Source of the DNA: Synergistaceae bacterium
Lineage (GTDB): Bacteria; Synergistota; Synergistia; Synergistales; Aminobacteriaceae
Length of the DNA: 64,000 bases
Direction of reading: 5' to 3'
Assembly: GCA_017540085.1 (NCBI GenBank)
Contig: JAFYBQ010000028.1
Span: forward strand, 1-64,000
Positions 55,604 to 64,000 of this stretch are shown here, in pieces. The translations under genes were made by a program, and so were the position numbers. The notes under the pieces were generated by a model. That model was not told the origin of the DNA, did not search any database, and saw only the letters and a list, made by a program, of their open reading frames with translations. Position 1 is the first letter of the stretch; each line of letters opens with the position of its first letter.

Positions 55604-57223
55604 ATGAAAAAACTTTTTACGCTGGTCATGTTATTGGCGGTTATGTGCGTTTTTGGTGAGCCTTCATTCGCAAAAGCACCGGACAAGGACATCATCATCC
55701 TGTACACAAACGATGTTCATTGCGGAGTCGATGAGAATATCGGCTATGCAGGCTTTGCGTTTTGTGCTGACGAGGTGCGGAAAGAATCCCCGTATGTTAC
55801 TCTTGTTGACGCGGGAGACTGGGCGCAGGGCGGTACAATCGGCGCGATCTCGCAGGGGCGTTACATCCTCGAAATCATGAACGCAGTCGGGTATGACATA
55901 GCGGTGCCGGGAAATCATGAGTTTGATTACAACTGGAGTCAGTTCGAGAATTTCGCAAAGAATCTCAAGTGCGGATTCATTTGCTGCAACCTGAGAGACC
56001 TGCGGACGGGTGAATTAGTCTTCAAGCCCTACAGGATTTTAACGTACGGCGATGTGAAAGTCGCTTTTGTCGGAGTCGCTACTCCTGAGTCAATTACTAC
56101 ATCAACTCCCTATTACTTCATGGACGAGAATGGGAAATACATCTACGATTTTGACGGCGAGCATACCGGGCAGAAGCTCATAGCCTCGATACAGAAAGCC
56201 GTTGACTCAGCCAGGGCTGAAGGTGCTGACTACGTTATTGTTGTCGGGCATCTCGGCGAGTATGACGACGTTGTAGATGTATGGGCTGTTCCGTTTATTG
56301 CGCCGCGAACAAAGGGAATCGATGTGTTCATTGACGGTCATTCGCATGAGATTACGCCGTCTCTTGTCTTCAAGAACGCAGAAAGCAAAGACGTAATAGT
56401 TACTCAGACAGGAACGAAATTAAACAATGTCGGAAAGCTCACAATCAGCAAAGAAGGCAGAATCACTACAGAGCTTATTAACAAAGTTGACGGAAAAGAC
56501 GCGAAAATCACCGCGCTCATCAACGAGAAAAAAGCCATCCTCGAAAGTACATTGAGCAAACGTCTCAGTCATACGAGCTTTGATCTTCTTGCAAAGGACG
56601 AAAAAGGAAACTGGCTTGTGAGGAACAGCGAGACGAATTTATGCAACCTCATAACAGATGCCTTCCTCGATTCAGCAAAGAAGACAAAGACAGGAAAAGC
56701 GGATATAGCTGTCAATAATGCAGGAGGCTTCCGGACGGACATCAAAGCAGGCGAGATAACGTACAGCGATGTGTTGGGCGTTCTCCCCTTCAACAACACC
56801 GTGTGCATCTGCGAAGTGCCGGGGCAGAGTCTTCTTGACGAACTCGAACTCGGAGCGCAGTCTCTTCCCGACAATAACGGCGGATTTCTTCACGTTTCGG
56901 GAATGACATACACGGTCGACTCATCAATCCCGACTCCTGTTATCGTTGACGACAAAAATATGCTCGTTGCGGTTTCGGGCGACAGGAGAGTCAGAGACGT
57001 GAAAGTGAACGGCGAACCGCTTGACCCCGCGAAAATGTACAAGGTCGTATCAACAAGCTACGTTCTTTACATGAATGGCGACGGGCATATGTTCAGGGGC
57101 GCAAAAGTAATCGAGCCTGACTACATAGCCTATGACCAGACATTAGCAAACTACGTGAAACAGTTTGAGACTCTCCCGGAGAAATACAGAAACGCAGAAG
57201 GGCGAATCAAATTCGTGAAGTAA
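55604..57223 (+). CDS. Exported 5'-nucleotidase/UshA-family metallophosphatase
   Basis: A 539-residue exported protein. The signal peptide ends near SFA. The N-terminal metallophosphatase has IILYTNDVHCGVDENIGYAG, DAGDWAQGG, VPGNHEFDYNW and FIDGHSHEITP. The C-terminal 5'-nucleotidase domain (about 330-520) has DIAVNNAGGFRTDIKAGEIT and VLPFNNTV. It frees nucleosides from nucleotides outside the cytoplasm. The ATG at 55604 gives a compact signal peptide. It has TATAAT 22 bases upstream and its own terminator, so it is a single-gene unit. Confidence 0.92.
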   Translation: MKKLFTLVMLLAVMCVFGEPSFAKAPDKDIIILYTNDVHCGVDENIGYAGFAFCADEVRKESPYVTLVDAGDWAQGGTIGAISQGRYILEIMNAVGYDIAVPGNHEFDYNWSQFENFAKNLKCGFICCNLRDLRTGELVFKPYRILTYGDVKVAFVGVATPESITTSTPYYFMDENGKYIYDFDGEHTGQKLIASIQKAVDSARAEGADYVIVVGHLGEYDDVVDVWAVPFIAPRTKGIDVFIDGHSHEITPSLVFKNAESKDVIVTQTGTKLNNVGKLTISKEGRITTELINKVDGKDAKITALINEKKAILESTLSKRLSHTSFDLLAKDEKGNWLVRNSETNLCNLITDAFLDSAKKTKTGKADIAVNNAGGFRTDIKAGEITYSDVLGVLPFNNTVCICEVPGQSLLDELELGAQSLPDNNGGFLHVSGMTYTVDSSIPTPVIVDDKNMLVAVSGDRRVRDVKVNGEPLDPAKMYKVVSTSYVLYMNGDGHMFRGAKVIEPDYIAYDQTLANYVKQFETLPEKYRNAEGRIKFVK

Positions 57224-57233
57224 GAAAACTTTT

Positions 57234-57269
57234 CCCCCCTTGCAGAAAATGTGAGGGGGATTTTTTTTT
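57234..57269 (+). terminator. Terminator after the 5'-nucleotidase gene
   Basis: Stem CCCCCTT/TGAGGGGG type with a loop of about 12 bases and nine T. Confidence 0.85.
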
Positions 57270-57475
57270 CAGCAACAACCGCAAAATTTCTCATTCATAC
57301 CTTGCCTGAATGCACTAAAATATTACCCATCAATCCACAAATTACCACTGCAAATTCTGACTGCGATTTTTCCGTGAGACTCTCAGCGGGGGCTTGAGGC
57401 TCCGTGAAAATTCCGGCCATGTTTGCAGGAAGAGTCATCAGCAAAAACTTTCACACACAGGAGGAATCATTTGAC

Positions 57476-58231
57476 ATGTTTACACCTGGACCGATATTAG
57501 GCGAGTTTTTCGGGACGCTCGTCCTTGTGGTATTCGGAGACGGCAATGTAGCAAACCTCGTACTCAAAGACTCAAAGGCTAACGGCTCAAACTGGGTACA
57601 TATCTGCTGGGGCTGGGCTTGGGCAGTAGGACTCGGAGTTTTCGCGGCCAATGGTCTCGGCTCACCTCAGGGCGACCTGAATCCCGTCGTAACAGTCGCA
57701 AAGACTCTCGCGGGGACTTACGGCTCATGGGCTGAGGCTTTCGGGATAATCATCGCTCAGATGTGCGGAGGGTTCTGCGGTGCCGTTGTAGTGTGGCTTG
57801 CGTACCTAGATCACTGGAAGGGGTCAGACCCTAGCGCACAGCTCGGTGTATTCTGCACAGCACCCAACAAGAGCGAGAAAGACAGGAGTCTCCCGTGCTG
57901 CTTCCTGACTGAGGCAATCGCGACATTCTTCCTTGTTACGCTGATTATGTGCGTGTTCTCTGAGGGAGTTGCGACAAAGGCAGGCTTCACGCCCGGAGTC
58001 GGTACTTTCCTCGTTGCGGGCATAATTTACGGACTCGGCGCGGCTCTCGGAGGGCCTACAGGCTACGCGCTCAACCCCGCAAGAGACCTTTCACCGAGAA
58101 TCGCTCACTTTGTACTCCCGATACCCGGAAAGAGGGACTCGGACTGGGCATATTCATGGGTTCCTGTAGTCGGGCCGTTAGTGGGAGCGGTTGCGGCGTA
58201 CTTCTTCTGCCACGCCTGCGGAATAATGTAG
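57476..58231 (+). CDS. glpF: Glycerol facilitator / aquaporin (MIP family)
   Basis: A 251-residue MIP channel with six membrane segments. The second half-helix has [11 protein letters not shown], the NPA box followed by Asp that marks glycerol-conducting members. The first box is altered: [13 protein letters not shown] reads NPV. It is the first gene of the glycerol operon, preceded by AGGAGG at a good distance from the ATG at 57476. Glycerol enters by diffusion and is trapped by the kinase encoded next. Confidence 0.9.
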   Translation: MFTPGPILGEFFGTLVLVVFGDGNVANLVLKDSKANGSNWVHICWGWAWAVGLGVFAANGLGSPQGDLNPVVTVAKTLAGTYGSWAEAFGIIIAQMCGGFCGAVVVWLAYLDHWKGSDPSAQLGVFCTAPNKSEKDRSLPCCFLTEAIATFFLVTLIMCVFSEGVATKAGFTPGVGTFLVAGIIYGLGAALGGPTGYALNPARDLSPRIAHFVLPIPGKRDSDWAYSWVPVVGPLVGAVAAYFFCHACGIM

Positions 58232-58355
58232 CGTAAATTCACCAAAGCCCCCGCAGTTTTCACACACAGGAGTCGGAACAATGATATTCAAGCTATTCGG
58301 AAAAAAGAAAGAAGAAAGCGCACCTTCAGAAACGAAACAGGAGGAGAAAATATCA

Positions 58356-59888
58356 ATGTCAGGCAAAAAATATGTAGCCGCGATTGACCAGGGAACAACA
58401 AGCACGCGCTGTATGCTTTTCACGAAAGACGGAAAGCCCGCCGGATCATATCAGATGGAGCATGAACAGATTTTCCCTCATCCCGGCTGGGTCGAACATA
58501 ACGCGATGGAAATATGGAGCCGGACTCAGGACGTTATCCGCGGGGCATTGAACGCCGTCAACGCTTCACCTGACGAAATCGCCGCCGTAGGAATCACGAA
58601 TCAGCGCGAGACAACGGTAGTGTGGGACAAAGCAACAGGCAAGCCGATATACAACGCAATTGTGTGGCAGTGCACAAGGACTCAGGACTTCTGCGCGGAA
58701 TGGCTCAAGAAACCCGGCTGGAGTCAGAACGAGAAAGGCGAGGGAAAAGTCAAAGACATCACTGGCCTTCTGATTAACCCGTATTTCTCCGGGACAAAGA
58801 TCCGCTGGATTCTCGACAACGTTCCCGGAGCGCGTGAGAAAGCCGAGAAGGGAGAATTATTATTCGGCAACACAGACACGTGGCTCATCTGGAATCTTAC
58901 GGGCGGAGTCAACGGCGGAGTCCATGTAACAGACGTGTCGAACGCCTCGCGTACCCTCCTCATGAATATTGAGACGTGCGAATGGGACAAGACGATGATG
59001 GATGAGCTGAAAGTTCCCGCGTCAATGCTGCCCAAGATTATGCCGTCAAGCTCGGTATACGGCTACACGACAGAGTCCGGGCCTTTCGGGGCAAAAATTC
59101 CTGTTGCGGGCGATTTGGGAGATCAGCAGGCGGCTTTGTTCGGCCAGGCGTGTTTGAGCGAGGGCGAAGCGAAAAACACATACGGCACAGGCTGCTTCAT
59201 GCTCATGAACATAGGCGACAAACCGATTCCCTCAAAGAATGGACTCCTCACGACAGCGTTCTATTCACGCGAGAAGGGGAAATGCTATTACGCTCTCGAA
59301 GGGTCAATAGCGATTGCGGGTGCTGCGATTCAGTGGCTGCGCGATAATCTCAAGATGGTAGATGACGCGCCTGTAACGGAATATTACGCGGGGAAAGTGA
59401 AAGACTCCGCCGGAATATATTTCGTCCCTGCGTTTTCGGGACTCTTTGCGCCTTACTGGGACATGACAGCAAGAGGGGCGATTGTCGGATTAACGCGCTA
59501 CGTCCGCAAAGAACACATTATCCGTGCGACTCTTGAGAGTCTCTGCTATCAGACCCGTGATGTCATTGAGGCGATGGAGAAAGACTCCGGCAAAAAACTC
59601 ACAGCCCTGAAGGTTGACGGCGGTGCGGTCGTGAATAATCTGCTCATGCAGTTACAGGCGGATATTCTCGGAGCAGATGTTGTCCGGCCTGTAGTGAATG
59701 AGACAACAGCATTAGGCGCGGCATATGCTGCGGGACTCGCCGTAGGTTTCTGGAAAGATGAGGGCGACATTCGCGCGAACTGGGCGCAGGATCACAAGTT
59801 TACGCCTGAGCTTGAAGCCTCCGAACGCGAGAAAGCCTATGCAGGGTGGAAGAAAGCTATAGAGAAGTCAAGAGCGTGGACGGACTAA
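58356..59888 (+). CDS. glpK: Glycerol kinase
   Basis: A 510-residue FGGY kinase matching Glp[21 protein letters not shown] at the start, [39 protein letters not shown] and [20 protein letters not shown]. It makes glycerol 3-phosphate. The ATG at 58356 gives family length and is preceded by AGGAGGAG. An in-frame ATG at 58281 with its own AGGAG would add 25 residues beginning [12 protein letters not shown]; both starts look usable. Confidence 0.95.
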   Translation: MSGKKYVAAIDQGTTSTRCMLFTKDGKPAGSYQMEHEQIFPHPGWVEHNAMEIWSRTQDVIRGALNAVNASPDEIAAVGITNQRETTVVWDKATGKPIYNAIVWQCTRTQDFCAEWLKKPGWSQNEKGEGKVKDITGLLINPYFSGTKIRWILDNVPGAREKAEKGELLFGNTDTWLIWNLTGGVNGGVHVTDVSNASRTLLMNIETCEWDKTMMDELKVPASMLPKIMPSSSVYGYTTESGPFGAKIPVAGDLGDQQAALFGQACLSEGEAKNTYGTGCFMLMNIGDKPIPSKNGLLTTAFYSREKGKCYYALEGSIAIAGAAIQWLRDNLKMVDDAPVTEYYAGKVKDSAGIYFVPAFSGLFAPYWDMTARGAIVGLTRYVRKEHIIRATLESLCYQTRDVIEAMEKDSGKKLTALKVDGGAVVNNLLMQLQADILGADVVRPVVNETTALGAAYAAGLAVGFWKDEGDIRANWAQDHKFTPELEASEREKAYAGWKKAIEKSRAWTD

Positions 59889-59917
59889 TTCCGCAATAAA
59901 CAGCAGAGATGAACAAT

Positions 59918-59990
59918 ACCCCCCTGCCTTTATGGCATCCCTCCTGCGTAAGGGGGGAACACAAGGGGGGTTTGTTATAGGGAGGGAAAA
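59918..59990. repeat. Dispersed palindromic element, copy 6 (glpK-glpA spacer)
   Basis: ACCCCCCTGCC with a TTTATGGCATCCCTCCTGCG middle, then AAGGGGGGAACACAAGGGGGG, is related to the end module of copies 5 and 7. The GGGAGG at its right edge serves as ribosome site for the next gene. Confidence 0.7.
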
Positions 59991-59993
59991 TTT

Positions 59994-61463
59994 TTGTATG
60001 ACATTGTGATAATCGGCGCAGGCATAACAGGAGCTTCAATAGCCCGCGAGCTGTCAAAATATCACGTGAAAATCGCCGTAATCGATAAAGCGTCAGAACT
60101 CCCCGCAGGAGCTTCACGCGCTAACAGCTCAATGATACACGGAGGATTTGACGACAAGCCCGGAACAGTCAAAGCAAAATTCTGCGTTCCCGGCAATAAA
60201 TTATGGCACAAGCTCAAAGATATTCTTGACGTTCATTTGGACGAATGCGGGTCTTACGTCTGCGCTTTCAATGATGACGAAACAAAGCACCTTGAAGAAT
60301 TGCTACAGCAGGGAAAAGCTAACGGCTCTGCGGGAGTCGAAATAATTTCCGGCGATGAGTTACGCAAGAAAGAACCGAACGTTTCACCCGACATTGTTGC
60401 GGCTCTGTGGTCTCCTGAAGCGGGAATCATCAATAACTTTGAGGCCGTAAACGCAATGATAGAGAGCGCACGAATCAACGGGGCTGAATTGTTCCTTGAG
60501 ACAACAGCAACGGGCCTCCTTCTTGATGACGCGGGGAACATTCGCGGAGTGTCAACAAACAGGGGCGACTTCACCGCAAAAATTGTGATTAACGCGGGCG
60601 GTGTACATTCGGGCGAGATTGCTTCATGGGCGGGCGATAACTCGTTCAGAATCATTCCGACAAAGGGAGAATATTTTTTGCTTGACCGTGCGACAAAAGG
60701 ATTCATTCACAGCTTCCTTTTCTCCTGCCCGTCAAAAGCCGGAAAAGGAATCACCGTTTTGCAGACAGCAGAAGGAAATCTCATGTCAGGCCCTACAGCA
60801 ACAGAGCAGCTTGACCCGGAAGACAGGTCAACTACCCCGGAGGGACTCGCGGAAGTCCTCAAAGGTGCGCGGCGACTCGTGCCAAATTTCCCCGTCAACA
60901 TGAACATTACGACATTCGCAGGAGTCCGGGCTAATACAGAGTCGGGGGATTTCGAGATTTCAGCGTTGAAGAGTCCCCGCGGATTCGTCAACGTCGCCGG
61001 AATAAAGTCCCCCGGCTTCACATCAGCACCCGCAATAGCAGAGTACATAGCCGAATTGCTGAAGGAAGAATTTTCCGACATCGTAACATTTTCACCAAAC
61101 GAAAAATTTATCCCCGAACGCCGGAATATTCCCCGCTTCCTGTACATGGACATGGCCGGGCGCAAGGCATTGGCGGAAAAAGACTCGTCTTACGCTCAGA
61201 TTGTGTGCAGGTGCGAGACAGTAACAGAAGGGCAAGTGTTAGAGGCAATACGCAGAGGAGCGCGCACAGTCTCAGCCGTAAAGATGATGACACGCGCAGG
61301 AACGGGAAGATGTCAGGGAGGCTTCTGCTGTCCGAGAGTCGCCGAAATATTATCCCGTGAGCTGAATATACCGCTTGACGAAATCACGAGGCACGGCGGG
61401 GAGTCAAAACTTCTTGCCGGGAAGACAAAAGAATTTCTGCTGAAGGAGGCTGTGTCTGAATGA
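59994..61463 (+). CDS. glpA: FAD-dependent glycerol-3-phosphate dehydrogenase-like protein with BFD domain
   Basis: A 489-residue oxidoreductase. The FAD loop is YDIVIIGAGITGASIARELS, a DAO-type core follows (MIHGGFDDKPGT, VINAGGVHSGEIASWAG), and the C terminus is a BFD-like [2Fe-2S] domain with CRCETVTEGQVLEAIRRGAR and CQGGFCCPRV. In anaerobic Gram-positives and Thermotogota this GlpA form oxidises glycerol 3-phosphate together with the next two genes. The start is TTG at 59994 after GGGAGG. It overlaps the next gene by four bases. Confidence 0.88.
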   Translation: MYDIVIIGAGITGASIARELSKYHVKIAVIDKASELPAGASRANSSMIHGGFDDKPGTVKAKFCVPGNKLWHKLKDILDVHLDECGSYVCAFNDDETKHLEELLQQGKANGSAGVEIISGDELRKKEPNVSPDIVAALWSPEAGIINNFEAVNAMIESARINGAELFLETTATGLLLDDAGNIRGVSTNRGDFTAKIVINAGGVHSGEIASWAGDNSFRIIPTKGEYFLLDRATKGFIHSFLFSCPSKAGKGITVLQTAEGNLMSGPTATEQLDPEDRSTTPEGLAEVLKGARRLVPNFPVNMNITTFAGVRANTESGDFEISALKSPRGFVNVAGIKSPGFTSAPAIAEYIAELLKEEFSDIVTFSPNEKFIPERRNIPRFLYMDMAGRKALAEKDSSYAQIVCRCETVTEGQVLEAIRRGARTVSAVKMMTRAGTGRCQGGFCCPRVAEILSRELNIPLDEITRHGGESKLLAGKTKEFLLKEAVSE

Positions 61464-62878
61464 GTGAAAAAATTGACGTGTTAATCATCGGGGCAGGGCC
61501 TGCAGGAGTCGCGGCGGGAATCGGCGCAAAGCGTGAAGGGGCTGAAAATGTCGTAGTGATTGAGCGTGATTGGGACTTGGGCGGAATATTGCAGCAGTGC
61601 ATTCACCCGGGATTCGGTCTGCGGACGTTCAAAGAGGAGCTGACCGGGCCGGAATACATGCACAGATTCATTCAGCAGGCACACGAGGCGGGAGTCGAAT
61701 TTCGCACAAATACGATGGTATTTCAGATTGATGCCCCATCTTTACCCCCCTTTAATTCCCCCCTTGGCAGGGGGGACGAGAGAGTCGCCGGGGTTCTCGC
61801 CTCCCCTGTGCAAGGGGAGGTGGCCGAAGGCCGGAGGGGTCGCAACATCGCACAAGGAGAGGTGTCCGAAAGCCGGAGGAGTCGTAGCGGTGTTACCGTG
61901 TGGACAATGAACAAAGAGCGCGGAATCGAGTCGCTTAACCCGTCCGCAATTGTCCTCACAATGGGCTGTCGCGAGCGTCCCCTAGGCGCAATCCGAATCC
62001 CCGGAACACGCCCAGCAGGAATCTACACAGCCGGGACTGCTCAAAGATTCGTCAACATGGAAGGCTACATGCCGGGAAAACGTGCGGTGATTCTCGGTTC
62101 GGGCGACATAGGGCTAATCATGGCGCGGCGAATGATCTGGGAGGGCGCAACGGTTGAAGGTGTCTACGAGGTAATGTCATGGCCGGGCGGATTAAGGCGC
62201 AACATTGCTCAGTGCCTCGACGATTACGGGATACCATTCCATTTGCGGACGACTGTAACACGCATTCACGGCAACGACAGGCTAGAGGGCGTTACGGTCG
62301 CAGAAGTTGACGATCATATGACACCGATAGCCGGGACAGAACGCTACGTAGAGTGTGATACGCTCCTGCTTGCCATCGGGCTTATACCTGAGAACGAGTT
62401 ATCCCGCATGGCCGGAGTCGAAATTCACCCCGTAACGGGCGGGCCTGTCGTGAATGATTTATTGCAGACGAGTAACCCCGCAATATTCGCCGCCGGAAAT
62501 GTCGTTATCGTCTATGATCTTGTCGACAACGTAAGCGACGAGGGACTAATAGCCGGAGCGAACGCCGCAAAATTCGCCGCCGGGAAAATTTCACCGTCAG
62601 CAAGAATCCCGGTCAAAGGCGGGGAAAATGTCAGGCTATATTCTCCGCAAATTGTTACGGGCGAAACTGACGCAACAATCTTCATGCGCGTAACTCATCC
62701 CATAGAGGAAGCGTGCAGGGTCTTTGCTGTCTGTGATAACGGGGCGGAATTATATTCGCAGAGACTGAGATATGCCCGACCCGGCGAAATGAACGAGGTT
62801 AGAATCAATGCGGAAAAATTGCGCGGAGCAGGAAAAGTTTCAGGCATAACGATAGATATACAGGCGGTGAAAAAATGA
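61460..62878 (+). CDS. GlpB-like NAD(P)/FAD oxidoreductase with in-frame palindromic element
   Basis: A 472-residue flavoprotein with FAD loop VLIIGAGPAGVAAGIGAKRE, the conserved CIHPGFGLRTFKEELTG, and a second nucleotide loop VILGSGDIGLIMARRMIWEG. It is the partner of the GlpA-like protein. Residues about 93-144 (PPFNSPLGRGDERVAGV onward, then EVAEGRRGR and EVSESRRSR) are foreign to the family and come from palindromic element copy 7; the flanks NTMVFQID and VTVWTMNKERG would otherwise join directly. The insert lies in an exposed loop position before the strand carrying VLTMGCRERP. Confidence 0.88.
   Translation: MSEKIDVLIIGAGPAGVAAGIGAKREGAENVVVIERDWDLGGILQQCIHPGFGLRTFKEELTGPEYMHRFIQQAHEAGVEFRTNTMVFQIDAPSLPPFNSPLGRGDERVAGVLASPVQGEVAEGRRGRNIAQGEVSESRRSRSGVTVWTMNKERGIESLNPSAIVLTMGCRERPLGAIRIPGTRPAGIYTAGTAQRFVNMEGYMPGKRAVILGSGDIGLIMARRMIWEGATVEGVYEVMSWPGGLRRNIAQCLDDYGIPFHLRTTVTRIHGNDRLEGVTVAEVDDHMTPIAGTERYVECDTLLLAIGLIPENELSRMAGVEIHPVTGGPVVNDLLQTSNPAIFAAGNVVIVYDLVDNVSDEGLIAGANAAKFAAGKISPSARIPVKGGENVRLYSPQIVTGETDATIFMRVTHPIEEACRVFAVCDNGAELYSQRLRYARPGEMNEVRINAEKLRGAGKVSGITIDIQAVKK
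61738..61888. repeat. Dispersed palindromic element, copy 7 (inside glpB-like gene)
   Basis: The longest copy, about 150 bases. Its modules are ACCCCCC-TTTAATT-CCCCCC-TTGGCA-GGGGGG, a unique core, the palindrome CTCCCCTGTGCAAGGGGAG, and two tandem AGGTG-CCGAA-GCCGGAG-GTCG units. Bases 61771-61808 equal the reverse complement of 33611-33648 in selD. No stop codon falls in the gene's frame. Confidence 0.85.
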
Positions 62879-63252
62879 GCAGTGAGAGAAAATTTATCTG
62901 CGTTTCATGCCCTTTAGGGTGCGGCTTAACCGTAACGCTTGATGATTCGGGCGAGGCCGTGAAAGTTGAGGGCAACACTTGCCCAAGGGGTGAGAGTTAC
63001 GCCCGCTCGGAAGTGAAAGATCCCCGGCGCGTTTTCGCGTCAACCGTGAGAGTCAGCGGAGGAAAGCTCCCTGTATGCCCCGTAAGAAGCAAAACTCCCG
63101 CTCCAAGGGGAAAACTTTTCGACATCGCCAGGGCTGTGGCAGGTCTGAACGTTGAAGCTCCCGTGAAAATCGGACAGGTATTAATTCACAATGTCTGCGG
63201 GACTGATGTCGATATTGTAGCAAGCAGAGATTTAGAGGCCGCAAAATTCTGA
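62875..63252 (+). CDS. DUF1667 protein, glycerol-3-phosphate oxidation partner
   Basis: A 125-residue DUF1667 protein with the Cys motif CVSCPLGCGLTVTL at residues 9-22, a third Cys in EGNTCPRGESYARSEV and VPxRS-like PVCPVRSKTPAPRGK. The Cys set would hold a metal or Fe-S centre. DUF1667 genes usually follow a GlpA/GlpB pair in anaerobes, as here (four-base overlap), so it is probably the electron-transfer third subunit. A terminator follows. Confidence 0.88.
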   Translation: MSSERKFICVSCPLGCGLTVTLDDSGEAVKVEGNTCPRGESYARSEVKDPRRVFASTVRVSGGKLPVCPVRSKTPAPRGKLFDIARAVAGLNVEAPVKIGQVLIHNVCGTDVDIVASRDLEAAKF

Positions 63253-63277
63253 ATGAACGAGAAGTAATCCCGCAAAG

Positions 63278-63322
63278 AAAAAACCGGCAGACCCCCTCGC
63301 GAGACCTGCCGGAAAATTTTTC
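63278..63322. terminator. Bidirectional terminator
   Basis: Stem CCGGCAG with CTGCCGG (63284-63312) around an ACCCCCTCGCGAGAC loop, A-run on the left and AAAATTTTT on the right, between convergent genes. Confidence 0.85.
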
Positions 63323-63325
63323 CCC

Positions 63326-64000
63326 CTACCTTGAGCCTAAATATTTTCGGAAGAATGCTTCAAGCTCCCTGTAGAAATCAAATCTGTTCTCCTCGTTGTG
63401 AAAGCCGTAGCCCTCGTTGTCTTTCACCATGTATACGACTTCTTTGCCCGTCTTCCTCACAGCCTCGACAATCTGATCTGACTCGGCCTTGTTGACTCTT
63501 GGGTCATTAGCACCCTGCGCCACAAAAAGCGGTATCCTTATATTTTCCGCGTGGAAAACCGGCGACACTTCCCGCAGTAATTCTTTGTCGGCTGAAGGAT
63601 CCCCTATCATTTCGTGCTCCATCTCAATAAACGGCTTCCAGTACGGCGGAATACTCTCAAGAAGCGTGAAGAGGTTCGACGGCCCTACATAGCTCACCGC
63701 ACAGGCATATAGATACGGCGTGAATGTTGCCCCCGCAAGCGCGCTGTAACCCCCGTAGCTGCACCCGTAAATAGCCAGCCTCGAACGGTCTGCGATGCCC
63801 TCGTTCACCGCCCACTGCACACCGTCTGTAACGTCTTCCTGCATTTTTCGCCCCCACTGCTTGAAGCCGGCCTGCCAGAATGATTTACCGTAGCCCGTTG
63901 ACCCCCGGAAATTCACCTGAAGCACAGCGATTCCCCTGTTGGCGAGAAATTGTGCCTCCGAGTCAAATCCCCATGTGTCGCGCCCGCTCGGCCCTCCGTG
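63326..64000 (-). CDS. S9-family prolyl oligopeptidase-like peptidase (partial)
   Basis: The gene is open to the window edge; 224 C-terminal residues are visible, starting HGGPSGRDTWGFDSEAQFLA. The catalytic triad is complete: Ser in AIYGCSYGGYSALAG, Asp in VAQGANDPRVNKAESDQI and His in NEGYGFHNEENRFDFY. It belongs to the S9C/dipeptidyl-peptidase group of alpha/beta hydrolases; the beta-propeller half lies outside. With the aminopeptidase and C1A protease it fits a peptide-eating lifestyle. Confidence 0.9.
   Translation of the reverse strand, partial: HGGPSGRDTWGFDSEAQFLANRGIAVLQVNFRGSTGYGKSFWQAGFKQWGRKMQEDVTDGVQWAVNEGIADRSRLAIYGCSYGGYSALAGATFTPYLYACAVSYVGPSNLFTLLESIPPYWKPFIEMEHEMIGDPSADKELLREVSPVFHAENIRIPLFVAQGANDPRVNKAESDQIVEAVRKTGKEVVYMVKDNEGYGFHNEENRFDFYRELEAFFRKYLGSR

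Overview
The window reads as a chromosomal segment of an anaerobic, amino-acid-fermenting member of the Synergistota. Three things support this. A papain-like secreted protease (14472-16874) ends in a Gly/Cys-rich, hydrophobic, Lys/Arg-tailed segment of the SYNERG-CTERM type. There is a selenocysteine-dependent glycine/sarcosine/betaine reductase system with its dedicated thioredoxin. The gene set is Gram-negative-like, with many TTG starts and moderate GC. No rRNA, tRNA, CRISPR array or prophage was seen.

Layout. 1-150: probable right end of an IS200/IS605-type element. 218-2703: a degenerate polyprenyl-phosphate sugar transferase, an exported Lys-tailed protein and a tandem-ACT protein. 2818-10264: an Mrp/Mbh-type cation/proton antiporter operon (E, F, G, D-like, a fused E-B, C, D, second D-type subunit), interrupted by an AT-richer insert with a Sel1-repeat protein and an AbrB/PIN toxin-antitoxin pair. 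10309-19648 (minus): a nucleotidyltransferase/epimerase/membrane-protein cluster, leucyl aminopeptidase, ribosomal protein L28, the SYNERG-CTERM protease and ilvC-ilvD. 20555-27624: trxA-grdA-grdC-grdD-DUF3343 on the minus strand, divergent from grdE-grdB on the plus strand. 27711-35869: BCCT transporter, selA-selB-selD, an exported acetolactate decarboxylase and trxB. 35974-42392: an FGGY-kinase remnant, a GT2 glycosyltransferase, hrcA-grpE-mtnN(frameshifted)-dnaK under a CIRCE operator, and a Gfo/Idh dehydrogenase. 42564-55522: HPr, Enzyme I, a ROK kinase, CheW, a cell-wall amidase and housekeeping genes (rdgB, methyltransferases, metallophosphoesterase, rsmI, pnp, dut). 55604-63252: a 5'-nucleotidase and a glycerol operon (glpF, glpK, glpA-like, glpB-like, DUF1667). 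The window ends inside an S9 peptidase.

The central theme is selenium. Three genes carry an in-frame UGA followed by a SECIS-like hairpin: grdA (Sec44), grdB (Sec349) and selD (Sec25). The same 15 kb holds the enzymes that make and insert selenocysteine (SelA, SelB, SelD), a probable Se/S carrier (DUF3343), the thioredoxin/thioredoxin reductase pair that feeds electrons to the reductase, and a betaine/carnitine/choline-type transporter that could supply its substrate. The tRNA-Sec gene is not in the window.

The most unusual observation is a dispersed family of GC-rich palindromic elements (at least seven copies). Three lie in frame inside coding sequence: SelD, the GlpB-like oxidoreductase, and the junction of the fused MbhE-MnhB protein. 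A fourth forms the C-terminal tail of MnhG. The copies in selD and the glpB-like gene share an identical 38-base core in opposite orientations, yet both reading frames stay open. This resembles the protein-invading palindromic elements of Rickettsia and may be an undescribed equivalent here.
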